Shown one piece after another: positions 36,743-46,006 of a stretch of DNA of 64,000 bases. Every line of letters starts with the position of its first letter. Position 1 is the stretch's first letter. The notes beneath the pieces were generated by a model. That model ran no database searches, had not been told where the DNA came from, and saw only the letters and a program-made list of their open reading frames with translations. The position numbers and the translations under genes were made by a program. Source of the stretch: Sphingopyxis terrae subsp. terrae NBRC 15098 (GTDB lineage: Bacteria > Pseudomonadota > Alphaproteobacteria > Sphingomonadales > Sphingomonadaceae); assembly GCF_001598815.1 (NCBI RefSeq), contig NZ_BCZQ01000006.1:124001-188000 (forward strand). Direction: 5' to 3'.

Positions 36743-36816
36743 GTCATCCCGGACTTGATCCGGGATCCATTCACGCAGCGTCGGAACAATGGATTCCGGA
36801 TCAAGTCCGGGATGAC
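36743..36816. repeat. 74-bp paired palindrome, copy 2 (REP-like)
   Basis: The arms 36743-36771 and 36788-36816 match the copy at 8937-9010, with spacer CACGCAGCGTCGGAAC differing by two bases. The element lies between the convergent ends of hydrolase 1 and pirin. Confidence 0.9.
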
Positions 36817-36875
36817 GGTGAAAAAAGTCGTTCGGCGCGACTCGCGAAATATAGGCCCTGCAAGCTCGCAATCGA

Positions 36876-37760
36876 TCACGGATAGCCCGGCGTCTTGGGC
36901 GCGTCGGGCAGCGGAATGAATTCTTCGCTGTCGCCCGCGACCAGCGGGAAATTGCCATTCTTCCAGTCGTGCTTCGCCTGATTGATCCGGTCGCGCGACG
37001 AGCTGACGAAATTCCACCACAGGTGCCGCGGGGTGCGGAAGGCTTCGCCGCCGAGCAGCATCACGCGTGCGTCGGTGGCGGCGCGCAGCGTCATCGCCTG
37101 CCCCGGCTTCAATATATAGAGGCTGTAACGGTCGAGCGCTTCGCCATCGAGGGTCGCATCGCCCATCGCGACCAGCACCGCGCGCTCGTCGGCCTCCGCT
37201 TCGATCGGCAGACTTGCCCCCGCCGCCATCAATATGTCGGCATAGATGGTCGCGGCGTGCTGGGTGATCGGCGATGTCGCGCCCCACAGCGTCCCCATGA
37301 TCACGCGTGCCGACACCTTGCCGTCCTCGACCAGCGGCAGATCCTCCTTGGCGACATGCTCGAACGCCGGGTCGATCTCCTCCTTGCCGTCGGGCAGCGC
37401 CAGCCACGTCTGCATGCCCGAGATCGGCGATCCGGTCGCGCGCTCGGCCGCGGGCGTGCGCTCCGAATGGACGATGCCGCGCCCGGCGGTCATCAGATTG
37501 CACGCGCCCGGCCGGATCGTCGCCCAAGTGCCAAGACTGTCGCGATGGTCGATCGCGCCTTCGAACAAATAGGTGACGGTGGCGAGGTTGATGTGCGGAT
37601 GCGGGCGCACGTCCATCCCCTGCCCGATGTCGAAATGCGCCGGCCCGAACTGATCGACGAAGATGAAGGGGCCGACCATCGTCCGCTCCTTGTTCGGCAG
37701 CGTGCGCCGCACATCGAAGGCCCCGATGTCATGGGTCGAGGGGGTAATGACAGTGAACAT
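36876..37760 (-). CDS. Pirin family protein
   Basis: The 294-residue bicupin has the pirin metal ligands His54 and His56 (VRPHPHINLATVTYL), His98 and Glu100 (GIVHSERTPA). Some pirins are quercetinases and others are redox regulators; which applies is not visible. Its ATG overlaps the stop of the upstream cupin gene (TGATG), so a four-gene unit DUF2200-cupin-pirin with BolA upstream seems likely. Confidence 0.93.
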   Translation of the reverse strand: MFTVITPSTHDIGAFDVRRTLPNKERTMVGPFIFVDQFGPAHFDIGQGMDVRPHPHINLATVTYLFEGAIDHRDSLGTWATIRPGACNLMTAGRGIVHSERTPAAERATGSPISGMQTWLALPDGKEEIDPAFEHVAKEDLPLVEDGKVSARVIMGTLWGATSPITQHAATIYADILMAAGASLPIEAEADERAVLVAMGDATLDGEALDRYSLYILKPGQAMTLRAATDARVMLLGGEAFRTPRHLWWNFVSSSRDRINQAKHDWKNGNFPLVAGDSEEFIPLPDAPKTPGYP

Positions 37761-38131
37761 CAGCCGATCCTTTCCAGCCTGTGGCGCGTCTTGTCGGTTT
37801 CGACCGTGCCGGTGTTGCGCGTCGATCCCGGTTCGAGCAGCAGCACATGGCACTCGCCGTCCAGCGCCTCGGGACAATGTTCGGTTCCGTGCGGAACGAT
37901 GATGAATTCGCCCGGCCCGACGATCACATCGCCGCTGCGCAGGCCCATCTTCATCCGGCCCTGCACCACCAGAAACAATTCATCTTCCGTTTCATGGTGA
38001 TGCCAGTCGAACTTGCCTTCGAATTTGACCAGCTTGACCTGAAAATCATTGATGTCGCCGGCGACACGCGGGTTCCAGTGATCGTGGAAGGTCGCAAAGG
38101 CTGCGGCGAGGTTGACCTTGTCGATCGTCAT
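37760..38131 (-). CDS. Small cupin domain protein
   Basis: The 123-residue single-domain cupin has metal ligands His44 and His46 and a Glu near 51 in [13 protein letters not shown], then [14 protein letters not shown] with the distal His. Such proteins are small oxygenases, isomerases or sensors, and no substrate can be assigned. It overlaps both the DUF2200 stop and the pirin start. Confidence 0.88.
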   Translation of the reverse strand: MTIDKVNLAAAFATFHDHWNPRVAGDINDFQVKLVKFEGKFDWHHHETEDELFLVVQGRMKMGLRSGDVIVGPGEFIIVPHGTEHCPEALDGECHVLLLEPGSTRNTGTVETDKTRHRLERIG

Positions 38132-38487
38132 GGCACGGGCGCCCGCAATATCTTGTCCATCGCCTTGCCCTTCGCCAGTTCGTCGATCAGCTTGTCGAGA
38201 TAGCGTATCTCGCGCATCAGCGGATCGTCGATTTCTTCGATACGCACGCCGCAGATGACGCCGCGAATCTGCGTGCGTGCCGCATTCATCGCCGGCGCGC
38301 CCGCGATAAAGCTGGCGTAATCGGTGCCGGCCGCGAGCAACGCCTTGAGCTCCCGCTGGCTGTAGCCGGTGAGCCAACCGATAACCTGATCCACCTCGGC
38401 CTTCGTTCGCCCCTTGCGTTCGGCCTTGGCGACCAGCAGCGGGTAAACCTTCGCGAAGCTCATGCGATAGATGCGATGCTCGGTCAT
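38128..38487 (-). CDS. DUF2200 family protein
   Basis: The 119-residue cytoplasmic protein matches DUF2200 along its length (start [19 protein letters not shown], middle [14 protein letters not shown], end [12 protein letters not shown]). Function is unknown. It lies seven bases after the BolA-like gene and overlaps the cupin start. Confidence 0.88.
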   Translation of the reverse strand: MTEHRIYRMSFAKVYPLLVAKAERKGRTKAEVDQVIGWLTGYSQRELKALLAAGTDYASFIAGAPAMNAARTQIRGVICGVRIEEIDDPLMREIRYLDKLIDELAKGKAMDKILRAPVP

Positions 38488-38494
38488 CCGCGCC

Positions 38495-38773
38495 TCATTC
38501 GCCCGGCGCGAGCGCCCGGATCGCCAGCGCGTGAACGCGGTTGCCCGGCATGTCGCCGAGCGCCTTGTTCACTGCCCGCTGGCGCGCGACGCGGGTCTGG
38601 CCCGCGAAGCCCGCCCATCGGATCGTCAGGCTGAAATGCGATTCGCCGCTGCCGTCATCGCCGGCGTGGCCGTGATGCTGGGCGCTGTCGTTATTCAGGG
38701 TGAAATCGGCGTCGGGGAAAGCCGCGGCGAGCAGCGCTTCCATTTCGCGTTGGGCTGGACCTTTTTGCGTCAT
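38495..38773 (-). CDS. BolA family protein
   Basis: The 92-residue protein has the BolA fold pattern, with [30 protein letters not shown] carrying the conserved helix-turn (seen as [13 protein letters not shown]) and the closing [10 protein letters not shown]. BolA proteins work with monothiol glutaredoxins in iron-sulfur and stress responses. The start at 38773 is preferred over an in-frame start 30 bases upstream, which would overlap the divergent J-domain gene. Confidence 0.9.
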   Translation of the reverse strand: MTQKGPAQREMEALLAAAFPDADFTLNNDSAQHHGHAGDDGSGESHFSLTIRWAGFAGQTRVARQRAVNKALGDMPGNRVHALAIRALAPGE

Positions 38774-38801
38774 GCCCCCATGTTGGGAGCAGATACCCAG
38801 C

Positions 38802-39392
38802 ATGACAAGCCCCCGCTCCCCCCGATTCCACGGCCGCGTTCCGCGTGAGGCCCCTTGCGCCGTTCCCGGCTGCCAAGAGCCCGGCGAATTTCGCGCCCCC
38901 GCGTCGCCGCATCGCTCGCCCGACGGACCGCCGCCCTATCGCTGGCTGTGCCTCGATCATGTTCGCGAATTCAACGCGGGCTATAATTATTTCGAGGGCA
39001 TGAATGCCGACCAGATCATGGCCGCGCAGTCGCCGACCGCGGGTTGGGAGACCGAAAGCCGCACCTTTCGCGCTGCCGGCAGCGCCGACCTGCCGCCGCG
39101 CTGGGCCGATTTCAAGGATCCGATGGATGCGCTCGGCGCGCGCTTTCGCCAGCGCATGGACGAGGCGCGGCGCGAAGCCGCCGACCCGCGCTTCACGCGC
39201 GAGGAGCATCGCGCGCTGCAACTGATGGGGCTCGCCACCGATGCCGACCGCGCCGCGCTGCGCCGCCGCTACAGCGAGCTGGTGCGCAAATATCACCCCG
39301 ACCGCAACGGCGGCGACCGCAGCCATGAGGTGCGGCTGGGCGAAGTCGTCGCGGCCTATCAATTGCTGCGCAAGACCAAGGCATTTGCATAG
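38802..39392 (+). CDS. J-domain protein
   Basis: The 196-residue protein has a C-terminal J domain with the HPD motif at 165-167 (RKYHPDRNGG). The N-terminal part has Cys19, Cys24, Cys50 and His53 (CAVPGC, WLCLDH), a possible zinc site. It should stimulate a DnaK-type ATPase, and its client is unknown. It is divergent from the BolA gene with a 28-base gap, and the NTF2-like gene follows 11 bases later. Confidence 0.9.
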   Translation: MTSPRSPRFHGRVPREAPCAVPGCQEPGEFRAPASPHRSPDGPPPYRWLCLDHVREFNAGYNYFEGMNADQIMAAQSPTAGWETESRTFRAAGSADLPPRWADFKDPMDALGARFRQRMDEARREAADPRFTREEHRALQLMGLATDADRAALRRRYSELVRKYHPDRNGGDRSHEVRLGEVVAAYQLLRKTKAFA

Positions 39393-39403
39393 GAGAGGCA
39401 CGG

Positions 39404-39841
39404 ATGAGCGAACTCGACGCGGCGCGGATCGAAACGGTGAAACGCCATATGGCGCTGGAGATCACCCACGACTGGGACGGGGTGATCGCGACCTTCGACC
39501 ATCCGCGCTACGAACTGCTCGGCCCCGGCACCGTCTTTGACGGCGAGGCGGCGGTGCGATCCTATTTCGCCGCGTCGCGCGAGCCCTTCCCCGATCAGGC
39601 GAACGAGATCATCGCGATCGCCGCCGACGCGGCGACGAATACGGTGCTCGTCGAATTCTGGCTGACGGGCACGCACCTCGGCCCGCTGAAGCTGGGGCTG
39701 CGCACCGTCGAGCCGACGGGCAAGGCCTTTCGTATCCGTATGGCGGCGAGTTTCGAATTCGCACCAGGCAGCGACCGGATCGTCTGCGAGCGTCCCTATT
39801 ACGACCAGTCGGCGGTGATGAAGGCGCTTGATCTGTTCTGA
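39404..39841 (+). CDS. NTF2-like/SnoaL-type protein
   Basis: The 145-residue protein has the cone-shaped NTF2-like fold pattern, with HDWDGVIATFDHPRYELLG, then VRSYFAASREPFPDQ and VEFWLTGTHLG. Family members are small isomerases, hydrolases or binding proteins, and no active site can be assigned here. AGGAGAGGC precedes the ATG. It probably shares a transcript with the J-domain gene. Confidence 0.82.
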   Translation: MSELDAARIETVKRHMALEITHDWDGVIATFDHPRYELLGPGTVFDGEAAVRSYFAASREPFPDQANEIIAIAADAATNTVLVEFWLTGTHLGPLKLGLRTVEPTGKAFRIRMAASFEFAPGSDRIVCERPYYDQSAVMKALDLF

Positions 39842-39941
39842 ATAAGGCGTTGCAAGGGGCAACCCATCGCGATACCGCGCTAGCCGAAGCGTCGGCCCGT
39901 CCGGCGACTCTCTCCCGATGCGTTTTGCTGGACCTTGCGAC

Positions 39942-40931
39942 ATGACCGATATTCCGAACAGCCTTCCCGACCATCATGGTTCGACGCTGCTGGCAGCGCC
40001 CGATACCGAGGTCGATGCGCGCGAGCTGTTCGGGGTCGACATCGACATGAAGGTGCCGGCGTTCAGCGAATCCGACGAGCGGGTTCCCGACCTCGACCCC
40101 TCCTATGTCTTCGACGGCGACACCACGCTCGCGATCCTCGCGGGCTTCAAATATAACCGCCGCGTCATGGTGCAGGGCTATCACGGCACCGGCAAATCGA
40201 CGCATATCGAACAGGTGGCGGCGCGGCTGAAATGGCCGTGCATCCGTATCAACCTCGACGCGCATATCAGCCGCCTCGACCTTGTCGGGCGCGATGCGAT
40301 CGTGCTGCGCGACGGCAAGCAGGTGACCGAATTCCGCGAAGGCCTGCTTCCCTGGGCGCTGCAGACGCCGACCGCGCTCGTCTTCGACGAATATGACGCG
40401 GGGCGGCCCGACGTGATGTTCGTGATCCAGCGCGTGCTGGAGGCCGAAGGCAAGCTGACGCTGCTCGATCAGAACCGCGTCATCCGCCCGAACCCGCACT
40501 TCCGCCTGTTCGCCACCGCGAACACCGTCGGGCTGGGCGACACGAGCGGGCTCTATCACGGCACGCAGCAGATCAACCAGGGCCAGATGGACCGCTGGAA
40601 CATCGTCGTGACGCTGAACTATCTGCCCGCGGCGACCGAGAGCGAGATCATCCTGAAGAAGGTGCCGGGCACCGACGATGCCACCGTCGCCAATATGGTG
40701 AAGGTTGCGGATCTGACGCGTCAGGGCTTCGTCAACGGCGATATCTCGACTGTCATGTCGCCGCGTACCGTCATCAGCTGGGCGCAGAATGCGGCGATCT
40801 TCCACAGCCTGGGCTTCGCCTTCCGCCTGTCGTTCCTCAACAAGTGCGACGAGGCCGAGCGGATGATCGTCGCCGAATATTATCAGCGCGTGTTCGGCGA
40901 AGACCTGCCCGAAGGCGTCGTCGGCAAATAA
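39942..40931 (+). CDS. cobS: Cobaltochelatase subunit CobS (AAA+ ATPase)
   Basis: The 329-residue AAA+ protein starts [14 protein letters not shown] and has Walker [14 protein letters not shown] (about 77-89) and [15 protein letters not shown] as Walker B region. CobS and CobT form the chaperone-like part of the cobalt chelatase whose CobN subunit is not in the window. An ATG at 39918 is in frame but less likely by homology. A terminator-like hairpin follows, and cobT comes 2.5 kb later. Confidence 0.93.
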   Translation: MTDIPNSLPDHHGSTLLAAPDTEVDARELFGVDIDMKVPAFSESDERVPDLDPSYVFDGDTTLAILAGFKYNRRVMVQGYHGTGKSTHIEQVAARLKWPCIRINLDAHISRLDLVGRDAIVLRDGKQVTEFREGLLPWALQTPTALVFDEYDAGRPDVMFVIQRVLEAEGKLTLLDQNRVIRPNPHFRLFATANTVGLGDTSGLYHGTQQINQGQMDRWNIVVTLNYLPAATESEIILKKVPGTDDATVANMVKVADLTRQGFVNGDISTVMSPRTVISWAQNAAIFHSLGFAFRLSFLNKCDEAERMIVAEYYQRVFGEDLPEGVVGK

Positions 40932-40937
40932 GGCGGG

Positions 40938-40958
40938 AGGGCGCGATGCGCCCTTTCC
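40938..40958 (+). terminator. Terminator-like hairpin after cobS
   Basis: Arms AGGGCGC (40938-40944) and GCGCCCT (40948-40954) are followed by TTCCC, seven bases after the cobS stop. It lies between convergent gene ends and could serve both strands. Confidence 0.5.
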
Positions 40959-40965
40959 CTCGCGT

Positions 40966-42042
40966 TCAGCGCAGCACCGCCTCGGCATCGACGAGCCGGA
41001 TGTCGTGCATCATGTTCAGAGAGGCTTCGAAATAGCCCTTGTGCGACGCGCCGACGATGACGAGCGCGCGCGCCCCGGGCTGCGCCGCCATCGCGGCGCG
41101 GATATTGGCGACCATGCGCAGGTTCCGCGTTTCCCACCAGCCGGTGTAGTAGCGGCCGTAATGCTGCGGCGAGGGTTCGGCGAGCGCGGCGCCGAAATCG
41201 CTGTCGAACGCCATCCGCATCGCCTCCGGGCTGTTGTAGGCGCGATAGAGGGCGAGCACGCCGTCACCGTCGAGCCGCTTTCTGAGGTCGGCATCGATAG
41301 CGCTGCGCTTCGCGGTCACCGGATTGTCCCAAGCGCGCTGGATCGCTTCGCCATAACCCGCTTCGCCCGCAACGCGGTTGATCGTCGCATCGGCGCTGTG
41401 ATCGTCGACCGAATAGACCCGGTCGAGTCCCAGCCGCGCGGCCAGCGCCGCGCCGATCAGGAAATTTTCGTTGCGGCGTGTTGTCAGCATCGTCAGGCGC
41501 TCGACCAGCACCGCATCGAGCCCATCGCCCGCGCGCCGTTCGGTCGCAGGCAAGCGCAACCATTGGACCAGCGCCGATGCCTGCTCGCCGCCCGCCAGGA
41601 AAACCGCGGCGAGATGCCGGCGCTGCGCCGCGGTGGGCTCGGCGGGCCAGTCGGCGAGGAGCCGCTCCGCCTCAACCGTCGCCGCCGGAACGTCGAGCCC
41701 CGTCGCCGCGCGCGCCGGTTCGGGGTTCCAGCAATAATCGTCATACACGCCGGGATAGATCGGTTTGTAGCGCAGCAGCATCTCGCAATCGGGACCCGAG
41801 AGCCCTTCGATGGTGACGATCTGCGGTCGCCACGCGGCGAGCCTAGTCAGCAGCGGGTCGAGGGCTTTGGCATCGAAATCCTTGGGAAAGCCCGACAGGT
41901 GCGGCGATCCGAGCACGAGTGCCTGCCCCGGCTCGCCCGCGACAGTCTGCTTGAGCCGGCTGGGGTCGAAGCTCGGCTCATAGGCGGGAGCCGCGGGCGC
42001 GGCGGTTGCAGCGAGCATCAGCGCGGCAAGTGCGAACATCAT
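40966..42042 (-). CDS. DUF5694-type exported protein
   Basis: The 358-residue protein has a signal peptide (MMFALAALMLAATAAPAAP) and the pattern of the DUF5694/TraB-like family: VLGSPHLSGFPKDF near 43-56, VTIEGLSGPDCEMLL, and a late VIVGASHKGYFEASL. It is probably periplasmic and possibly a hydrolase of the TIKI/TraB fold, which is inference. GGGAAGGAAA precedes the start. It is convergent with cobS and divergent from the next gene. Confidence 0.78.
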   Translation of the reverse strand: MMFALAALMLAATAAPAAPAYEPSFDPSRLKQTVAGEPGQALVLGSPHLSGFPKDFDAKALDPLLTRLAAWRPQIVTIEGLSGPDCEMLLRYKPIYPGVYDDYCWNPEPARAATGLDVPAATVEAERLLADWPAEPTAAQRRHLAAVFLAGGEQASALVQWLRLPATERRAGDGLDAVLVERLTMLTTRRNENFLIGAALAARLGLDRVYSVDDHSADATINRVAGEAGYGEAIQRAWDNPVTAKRSAIDADLRKRLDGDGVLALYRAYNSPEAMRMAFDSDFGAALAEPSPQHYGRYYTGWWETRNLRMVANIRAAMAAQPGARALVIVGASHKGYFEASLNMMHDIRLVDAEAVLR

Positions 42043-42175
42043 TTTCCTTCCCTGTCGCTGCACGGCCGACCGCGCGCAGTGGAGCCACTATACCAACGTG
42101 TATTAATTCATCAATACAGCCTGAAGCCGCACTTCGCGCTTCCAAAGCCCGCTGCGCTCTGCCAGCGTCGCCGCC

Positions 42176-43390
42176 ATGATCCGGCGATTCCCGCGCATGC
42201 CCCGCCCCCCCAAGCGCTTGCTCGCTTTCGCTCTCGCCCTCCCGCTTGCAGGGTGTGCGACCGCGGTCGATTATGGCAAGGTTCCGCATTCGGCCTATGT
42301 CGCCGACGCACGCTGCACCGCGCAGGCCGGGGCGGAGGTCGATACCGCGGCGCTGCCGCTCTTCTTCGTGACGAGCCGCCTACCCGATTGCCGGACGCCC
42401 GACATCCGGCTGACCAACCATCGCGGCGACCGCATCCGCTATGGCCGCTTTGCAGCGCCGCACGACAGGAAGGTCGACGGCAAGACACGCTTTCTGACCC
42501 CGCTTGCCTTTCAGGAGGCGGGCGACTGGTGGGCGGGTCTGCAGGCCGAAACCGATCGCCGTCAGGGCCGCGTCCTCCTCTATGTCCATGGCTATCGCGA
42601 GACGTTCGAAACGACGTCGAAGGATGCGGCGCAGATCGCGCGGATGACCGGTTTCGACGGGCCCATCGTCGAATATAGCTGGCCGTCGCAGGGCAAGCTG
42701 CTGAGCTATGCCGTCGACGAAACCAACATGTATCATGACGTGCGCAATTTCCGCCTGTTCCTGAAGGCGCTGGCCGAGCGTCCGTGGGTAAAGGAAATCG
42801 TCGTCGTTTCGCATTCGCTCGGCGCGCGGCTGGTGATACCCGCAATCGCCTATGTCGACCGGACGGCGCCGAGCGCGGACAGCAGCAACATTTCCAACAT
42901 CATCCTCGCCTCGCCCGATTTCGACCGCGAGACGTTCGAGCGCGACATTGCGAACGACGTGCTCGCCACCGCGCGGGTCGCGCGCGACCGACGCATCACC
43001 GCCTATGTATCGCGCAGCGACAAGGCGCTGGCGGCATCGCGCGCGCTGCACGGCTATCCGCGGCTCGGCTCTCCGTATTGCTTCGATCCGTTCGAGGCGG
43101 CGGATCTGCGCGCAAAGGGCCTGCCCGAACGCTGCTATGCCGCCGCCATTCCCGGCCTGACGATCGTCGACACCACCGACATTTCGCGCGGATCGACGGG
43201 GCACAGCGATTTCCTGCGCAGCGCGCTCGCCTGCATGGATTTTGTCGACATGATCCGCGGCAAGCGCAGTCGGCCCGAACGCACGCCCACGCATCTCGCC
43301 CATGTCTTTCGCCTCGCCCCCGATCCGCAGATGCCGAGCCGGCTCGACGAGACGATTTGCAACCGTCTCCCCGATGGCGACAAGGATTAG
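42176..43390 (+). CDS. DUF900-type alpha/beta-hydrolase lipoprotein
   Basis: The 404-residue protein has a lipobox PLAGC (Cys27) and an alpha/beta-hydrolase domain: LLYVHGYRETFE (oxyanion region, about 130-141), then the nucleophile elbow VVSHSLGARL with Ser near 209. This matches the DUF900 esterase-like family. It is probably a cell-envelope esterase. An ATG at 42197 would give a shorter signal peptide and is possible. cobT starts 47 bases after its stop, so both may be co-transcribed. Confidence 0.85.
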   Translation: MIRRFPRMPRPPKRLLAFALALPLAGCATAVDYGKVPHSAYVADARCTAQAGAEVDTAALPLFFVTSRLPDCRTPDIRLTNHRGDRIRYGRFAAPHDRKVDGKTRFLTPLAFQEAGDWWAGLQAETDRRQGRVLLYVHGYRETFETTSKDAAQIARMTGFDGPIVEYSWPSQGKLLSYAVDETNMYHDVRNFRLFLKALAERPWVKEIVVVSHSLGARLVIPAIAYVDRTAPSADSSNISNIILASPDFDRETFERDIANDVLATARVARDRRITAYVSRSDKALAASRALHGYPRLGSPYCFDPFEAADLRAKGLPERCYAAAIPGLTIVDTTDISRGSTGHSDFLRSALACMDFVDMIRGKRSRPERTPTHLAHVFRLAPDPQMPSRLDETICNRLPDGDKD

Positions 43391-43437
43391 AGCCGATGCT
43401 CTTCCTTCGTCGGTGAAAGCCCGTTAGAGCCGATTCG

Positions 43438-45261
43438 ATGTCCGGCCAGTCTCCCCTCGACGATTTCAAGACCGCGCTGTCGAGTGTAGCGCGCGCCGTG
43501 ACGCGCGATGCCGAGGTCGAGGTGGGGTTCACCGCTGACGCGCCGGTCCAGATCGGCAAGCAGATCAAGGTGCCGACCCCGTCGCGCACCCTGCCCGCCG
43601 ATCAGGTGGCCGAAGCGCGCGGCTTTGCCGACGGTTATGCGCTGCGCATGAAGCATCACAGCGACACGGTGCACGCCGCGGCGCGCCCGGTCGAACCGCT
43701 CGCCGCTGCGGCCTTCGATGCGATGGAACGCGCGCGAGTCGAGGCGCTGGGCGCCCGCAACATGGCCGGAATGCGCGCCAATCTGCGCGCCAGCCTGGCG
43801 ATGCGGATGCGCAGCGACCCGATCAGCCGCGCGCAGGATCGCGGCGAAGTCCCGATATCGAGCGCGCTCGAACTGATGCTGCGCGAGGCGCTGACCGGCG
43901 AACAGGCGCCGCAGGGCACCGAAACCGGGCTGTCGCTGGTGCGCGAATGGATCAGCCAGGATGCCGGCGCCGACCTGACCGCGCTCGCGATGCTGATCGA
44001 CGATCAGGCCGCCTTTGCCGAAACCGCGCGGCTTGCGCTACGCCACCTCGACCTGATGCAGGCCGACGATCCGCTCGAGGAAGGCGCCGAGGACGGCGGC
44101 GAGGACGATCAGACCGAAGCCGAAGAGAGCCAGGAAGAACAGGAAAGCGAGGACGGCGGCACCGGCGAGAGTCAGGTCGACGCGCGCGCCGAAATGTCGG
44201 GCGATCAGGCCGACGATGGCGAAAGCGATCCCGACGCCCAGGAAATGGAAGCCGACGGCGAGCCCGAGATGGGCGGCGAAGGCGACGAGGGCATGTTGCC
44301 CGTGCGGCCCAACCGCCTGCCCACCGACGTTCCCGATTTTAACTATGTCCGCTTCACCGAGAAGCATGACGAGATCGTCGCCGCGACCGAATTGTGCGAC
44401 GAAGAGGAATTGACGCGGCTGCGCGCCTATCTCGACCAACAGATGACGCATCTGCAGGGCGCGGTGACGAAGCTCGCCAACCGTTTGCAACGCCGCCTGA
44501 TGGCGCAGCAGAACCGCGCCTGGGATTTCGATCAGGAGGAAGGCCAGCTCGACGCCTCGCGTCTTGCCCGCGTCGTCGTGTCACCGGGCCATTCGCTGTC
44601 CTACAAGATCGAACGCGATACCGATTTTCGCGATACCGTCGTCACGCTGCTCCTCGACAACAGCGGGTCGATGCGCGGGCGGCCGATCAGCATTGCGGCG
44701 ATCAGCGCCGACATTCTGGCCCGCACGCTCGAACGCTGCGGCGTGAAGACCGAGATTCTGGGCTTCACGACGCGGACGTGGAAGGGCGGGCAGAGCCGCG
44801 AGGACTGGCTCGCCGCCGGACGCCCGCCGCACCCCGGCCGCCTCAACGACCTGCGGCACATCATCTACAAGCCCGCCGACGAACCCTATCGCCGCGCCCG
44901 CAAGTCGCTCGGCCTGATGATGCGCGAGGGGCTGCTGAAAGAGAATATCGACGGCGAAGCGCTGATGTGGGCGCACACCCGCATCGTCAATCGCCCCGAG
45001 GAACGCCGCATCCTGATGGTGATCAGCGACGGCGCGCCGGTCGACGACAGCACGCTGTCGGTCAATCACGGCGCCTATCTCGACCAGCATCTGCGCCAGG
45101 TGATCGATTGGATCGAAAAGAAATCGCCGGTCGAGCTTTGCGCGATCGGCATTGGCCACGACGTAACCCGTTATTACAGCCGCGCCGTGACCATCATGGA
45201 TGCCGAGCAATTGGGCGGCACGATGGTCGAACAATTGGCGGGATTGTTCGACATAGAATGA
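43438..45261 (+). CDS. cobT: Cobaltochelatase subunit CobT
   Basis: The 607-residue protein has an N-terminal CobT domain, a long Asp/Glu/Gln-rich stretch (about 204-290), and a C-terminal von Willebrand A domain with the MIDAS motif [10 protein letters not shown] near residue 406. It partners CobS in the ATP-dependent CobNST cobalt chelatase of aerobic B12 synthesis. It is on the same strand as cobS but separated from it by two unrelated genes. A 272-bp inverted-repeat element starts 20 bases after its stop. Confidence 0.93.
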   Translation: MSGQSPLDDFKTALSSVARAVTRDAEVEVGFTADAPVQIGKQIKVPTPSRTLPADQVAEARGFADGYALRMKHHSDTVHAAARPVEPLAAAAFDAMERARVEALGARNMAGMRANLRASLAMRMRSDPISRAQDRGEVPISSALELMLREALTGEQAPQGTETGLSLVREWISQDAGADLTALAMLIDDQAAFAETARLALRHLDLMQADDPLEEGAEDGGEDDQTEAEESQEEQESEDGGTGESQVDARAEMSGDQADDGESDPDAQEMEADGEPEMGGEGDEGMLPVRPNRLPTDVPDFNYVRFTEKHDEIVAATELCDEEELTRLRAYLDQQMTHLQGAVTKLANRLQRRLMAQQNRAWDFDQEEGQLDASRLARVVVSPGHSLSYKIERDTDFRDTVVTLLLDNSGSMRGRPISIAAISADILARTLERCGVKTEILGFTTRTWKGGQSREDWLAAGRPPHPGRLNDLRHIIYKPADEPYRRARKSLGLMMREGLLKENIDGEALMWAHTRIVNRPEERRILMVISDGAPVDDSTLSVNHGAYLDQHLRQVIDWIEKKSPVELCAIGIGHDVTRYYSRAVTIMDAEQLGGTMVEQLAGLFDIE

Positions 45262-45280
45262 GCGTAGCGGAGGGGAGGAC

Positions 45281-45552
45281 GCTAGGGTCAGGACCCATTA
45301 ATTCCGCGTTCGAGGTTTGAAGCGATTTCGCTCGGGGCGAGGAGAAAAGGCGAAGGAATATGAATATATTTCAAGGCTTTTCGACGACGCCATGGGCAAA
45401 ATCGGTCAAATCCCGCAGGGACGCCGAAATGGCTTCGATCTCGAACCTTGCCGGCCTTGCGGGTAGCGATGCTCCCCGCTGCACCCGCAAAGGCCCGATA
45501 TCTTCGCCACTTCGGCGCCTCGATCGTGGAATTAATAGGTCCTGACCCTAGC
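45281..45552. mobile_element. 272-bp MITE-like element with 25-bp terminal inverted repeats
   Basis: The end 45281-45305 (GCTAGGGTCAGGACCCATTA then ATTCC) is repeated inverted at 45528-45552 with a single mismatch. Inside, a second inverted pair is visible (around 45309-45330 and 45427-45450, sharing TTCGAG and GAAGC blocks). No transposase is encoded. A 100-codon minus-strand frame spans it (45288-45590) but I see no protein family. The right end supplies the stop codon of the gene at 45548-46006. Confidence 0.65.
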
Positions 45553-46006
45553 CTGAGCAGTCCGCAGAGCTCGCTCGCCCCGCTTCCCACCGCTTGAACG
45601 ATACGTCTATTGCCTCAAGCATAACGGTTGGATCATCGCGCAAATCTCGCCCTTTGATCTTGGCTTCGCCTTCCCACGACTTTTCGCACAACGACCCCGA
45701 TGCGGAACTCCATTTTACCTGGATTCTAAGTTGGGATTTTGGCGCCTTCCCAATGCCCATGTACGCCGTGCACACGCTTGCCTCGATATTGACAATGCTA
45801 GGGAGGGCGTCATCCGTGCCAACACGCTCAGCCACATCGCGTCGAGACGGAAGCGCGATGTCGCGCGCCTTAAGGGCTCCCGCCGGAACGCAAACCAAGC
45901 CCTTTTTTACGCTCCCTACCTTGCGTTCACCCTCGATCGCCAAATCTACTGGTAACTGGTCTCCGGTTCCCGCGAGCATCAAAAAAATAGGGAAAAGCAA
46001 CATCAT
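45548..46006 (-). CDS. Small secreted hypothetical protein, 3' end in a repeat element
   Basis: The 152-residue protein starts with a hydrophobic leader (MMLLFPIFLMLAGTGDQLPVDL) and has two cysteines in the middle (VCVPAG, VCTAYMG) and two near the end (LCEKSWEG, DCSG). I do not recognise the family. The ATG overlaps the stop of the upstream secreted protein gene. Its TAG stop lies in the last five bases of the 272-bp element, so the native C-terminus may have been changed by insertion. Base composition is more AT-rich than in the flanking genes. Confidence 0.6.
   Translation of the reverse strand: MMLLFPIFLMLAGTGDQLPVDLAIEGERKVGSVKKGLVCVPAGALKARDIALPSRRDVAERVGTDDALPSIVNIEASVCTAYMGIGKAPKSQLRIQVKWSSASGSLCEKSWEGEAKIKGRDLRDDPTVMLEAIDVSFKRWEAGRASSADCSG

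Noticed and set aside
36305-36958. Minus-strand frame across the hydrolase 1 - pirin gap
   Set aside because: Again a translation of the repeat, antisense to hydrolase 1.
45288-45590. 100-codon minus-strand frame inside the 272-bp element
   Set aside because: No family features, Arg/Pro/Ser-rich, both ends made by the inverted repeats; kept only as part of the element description.
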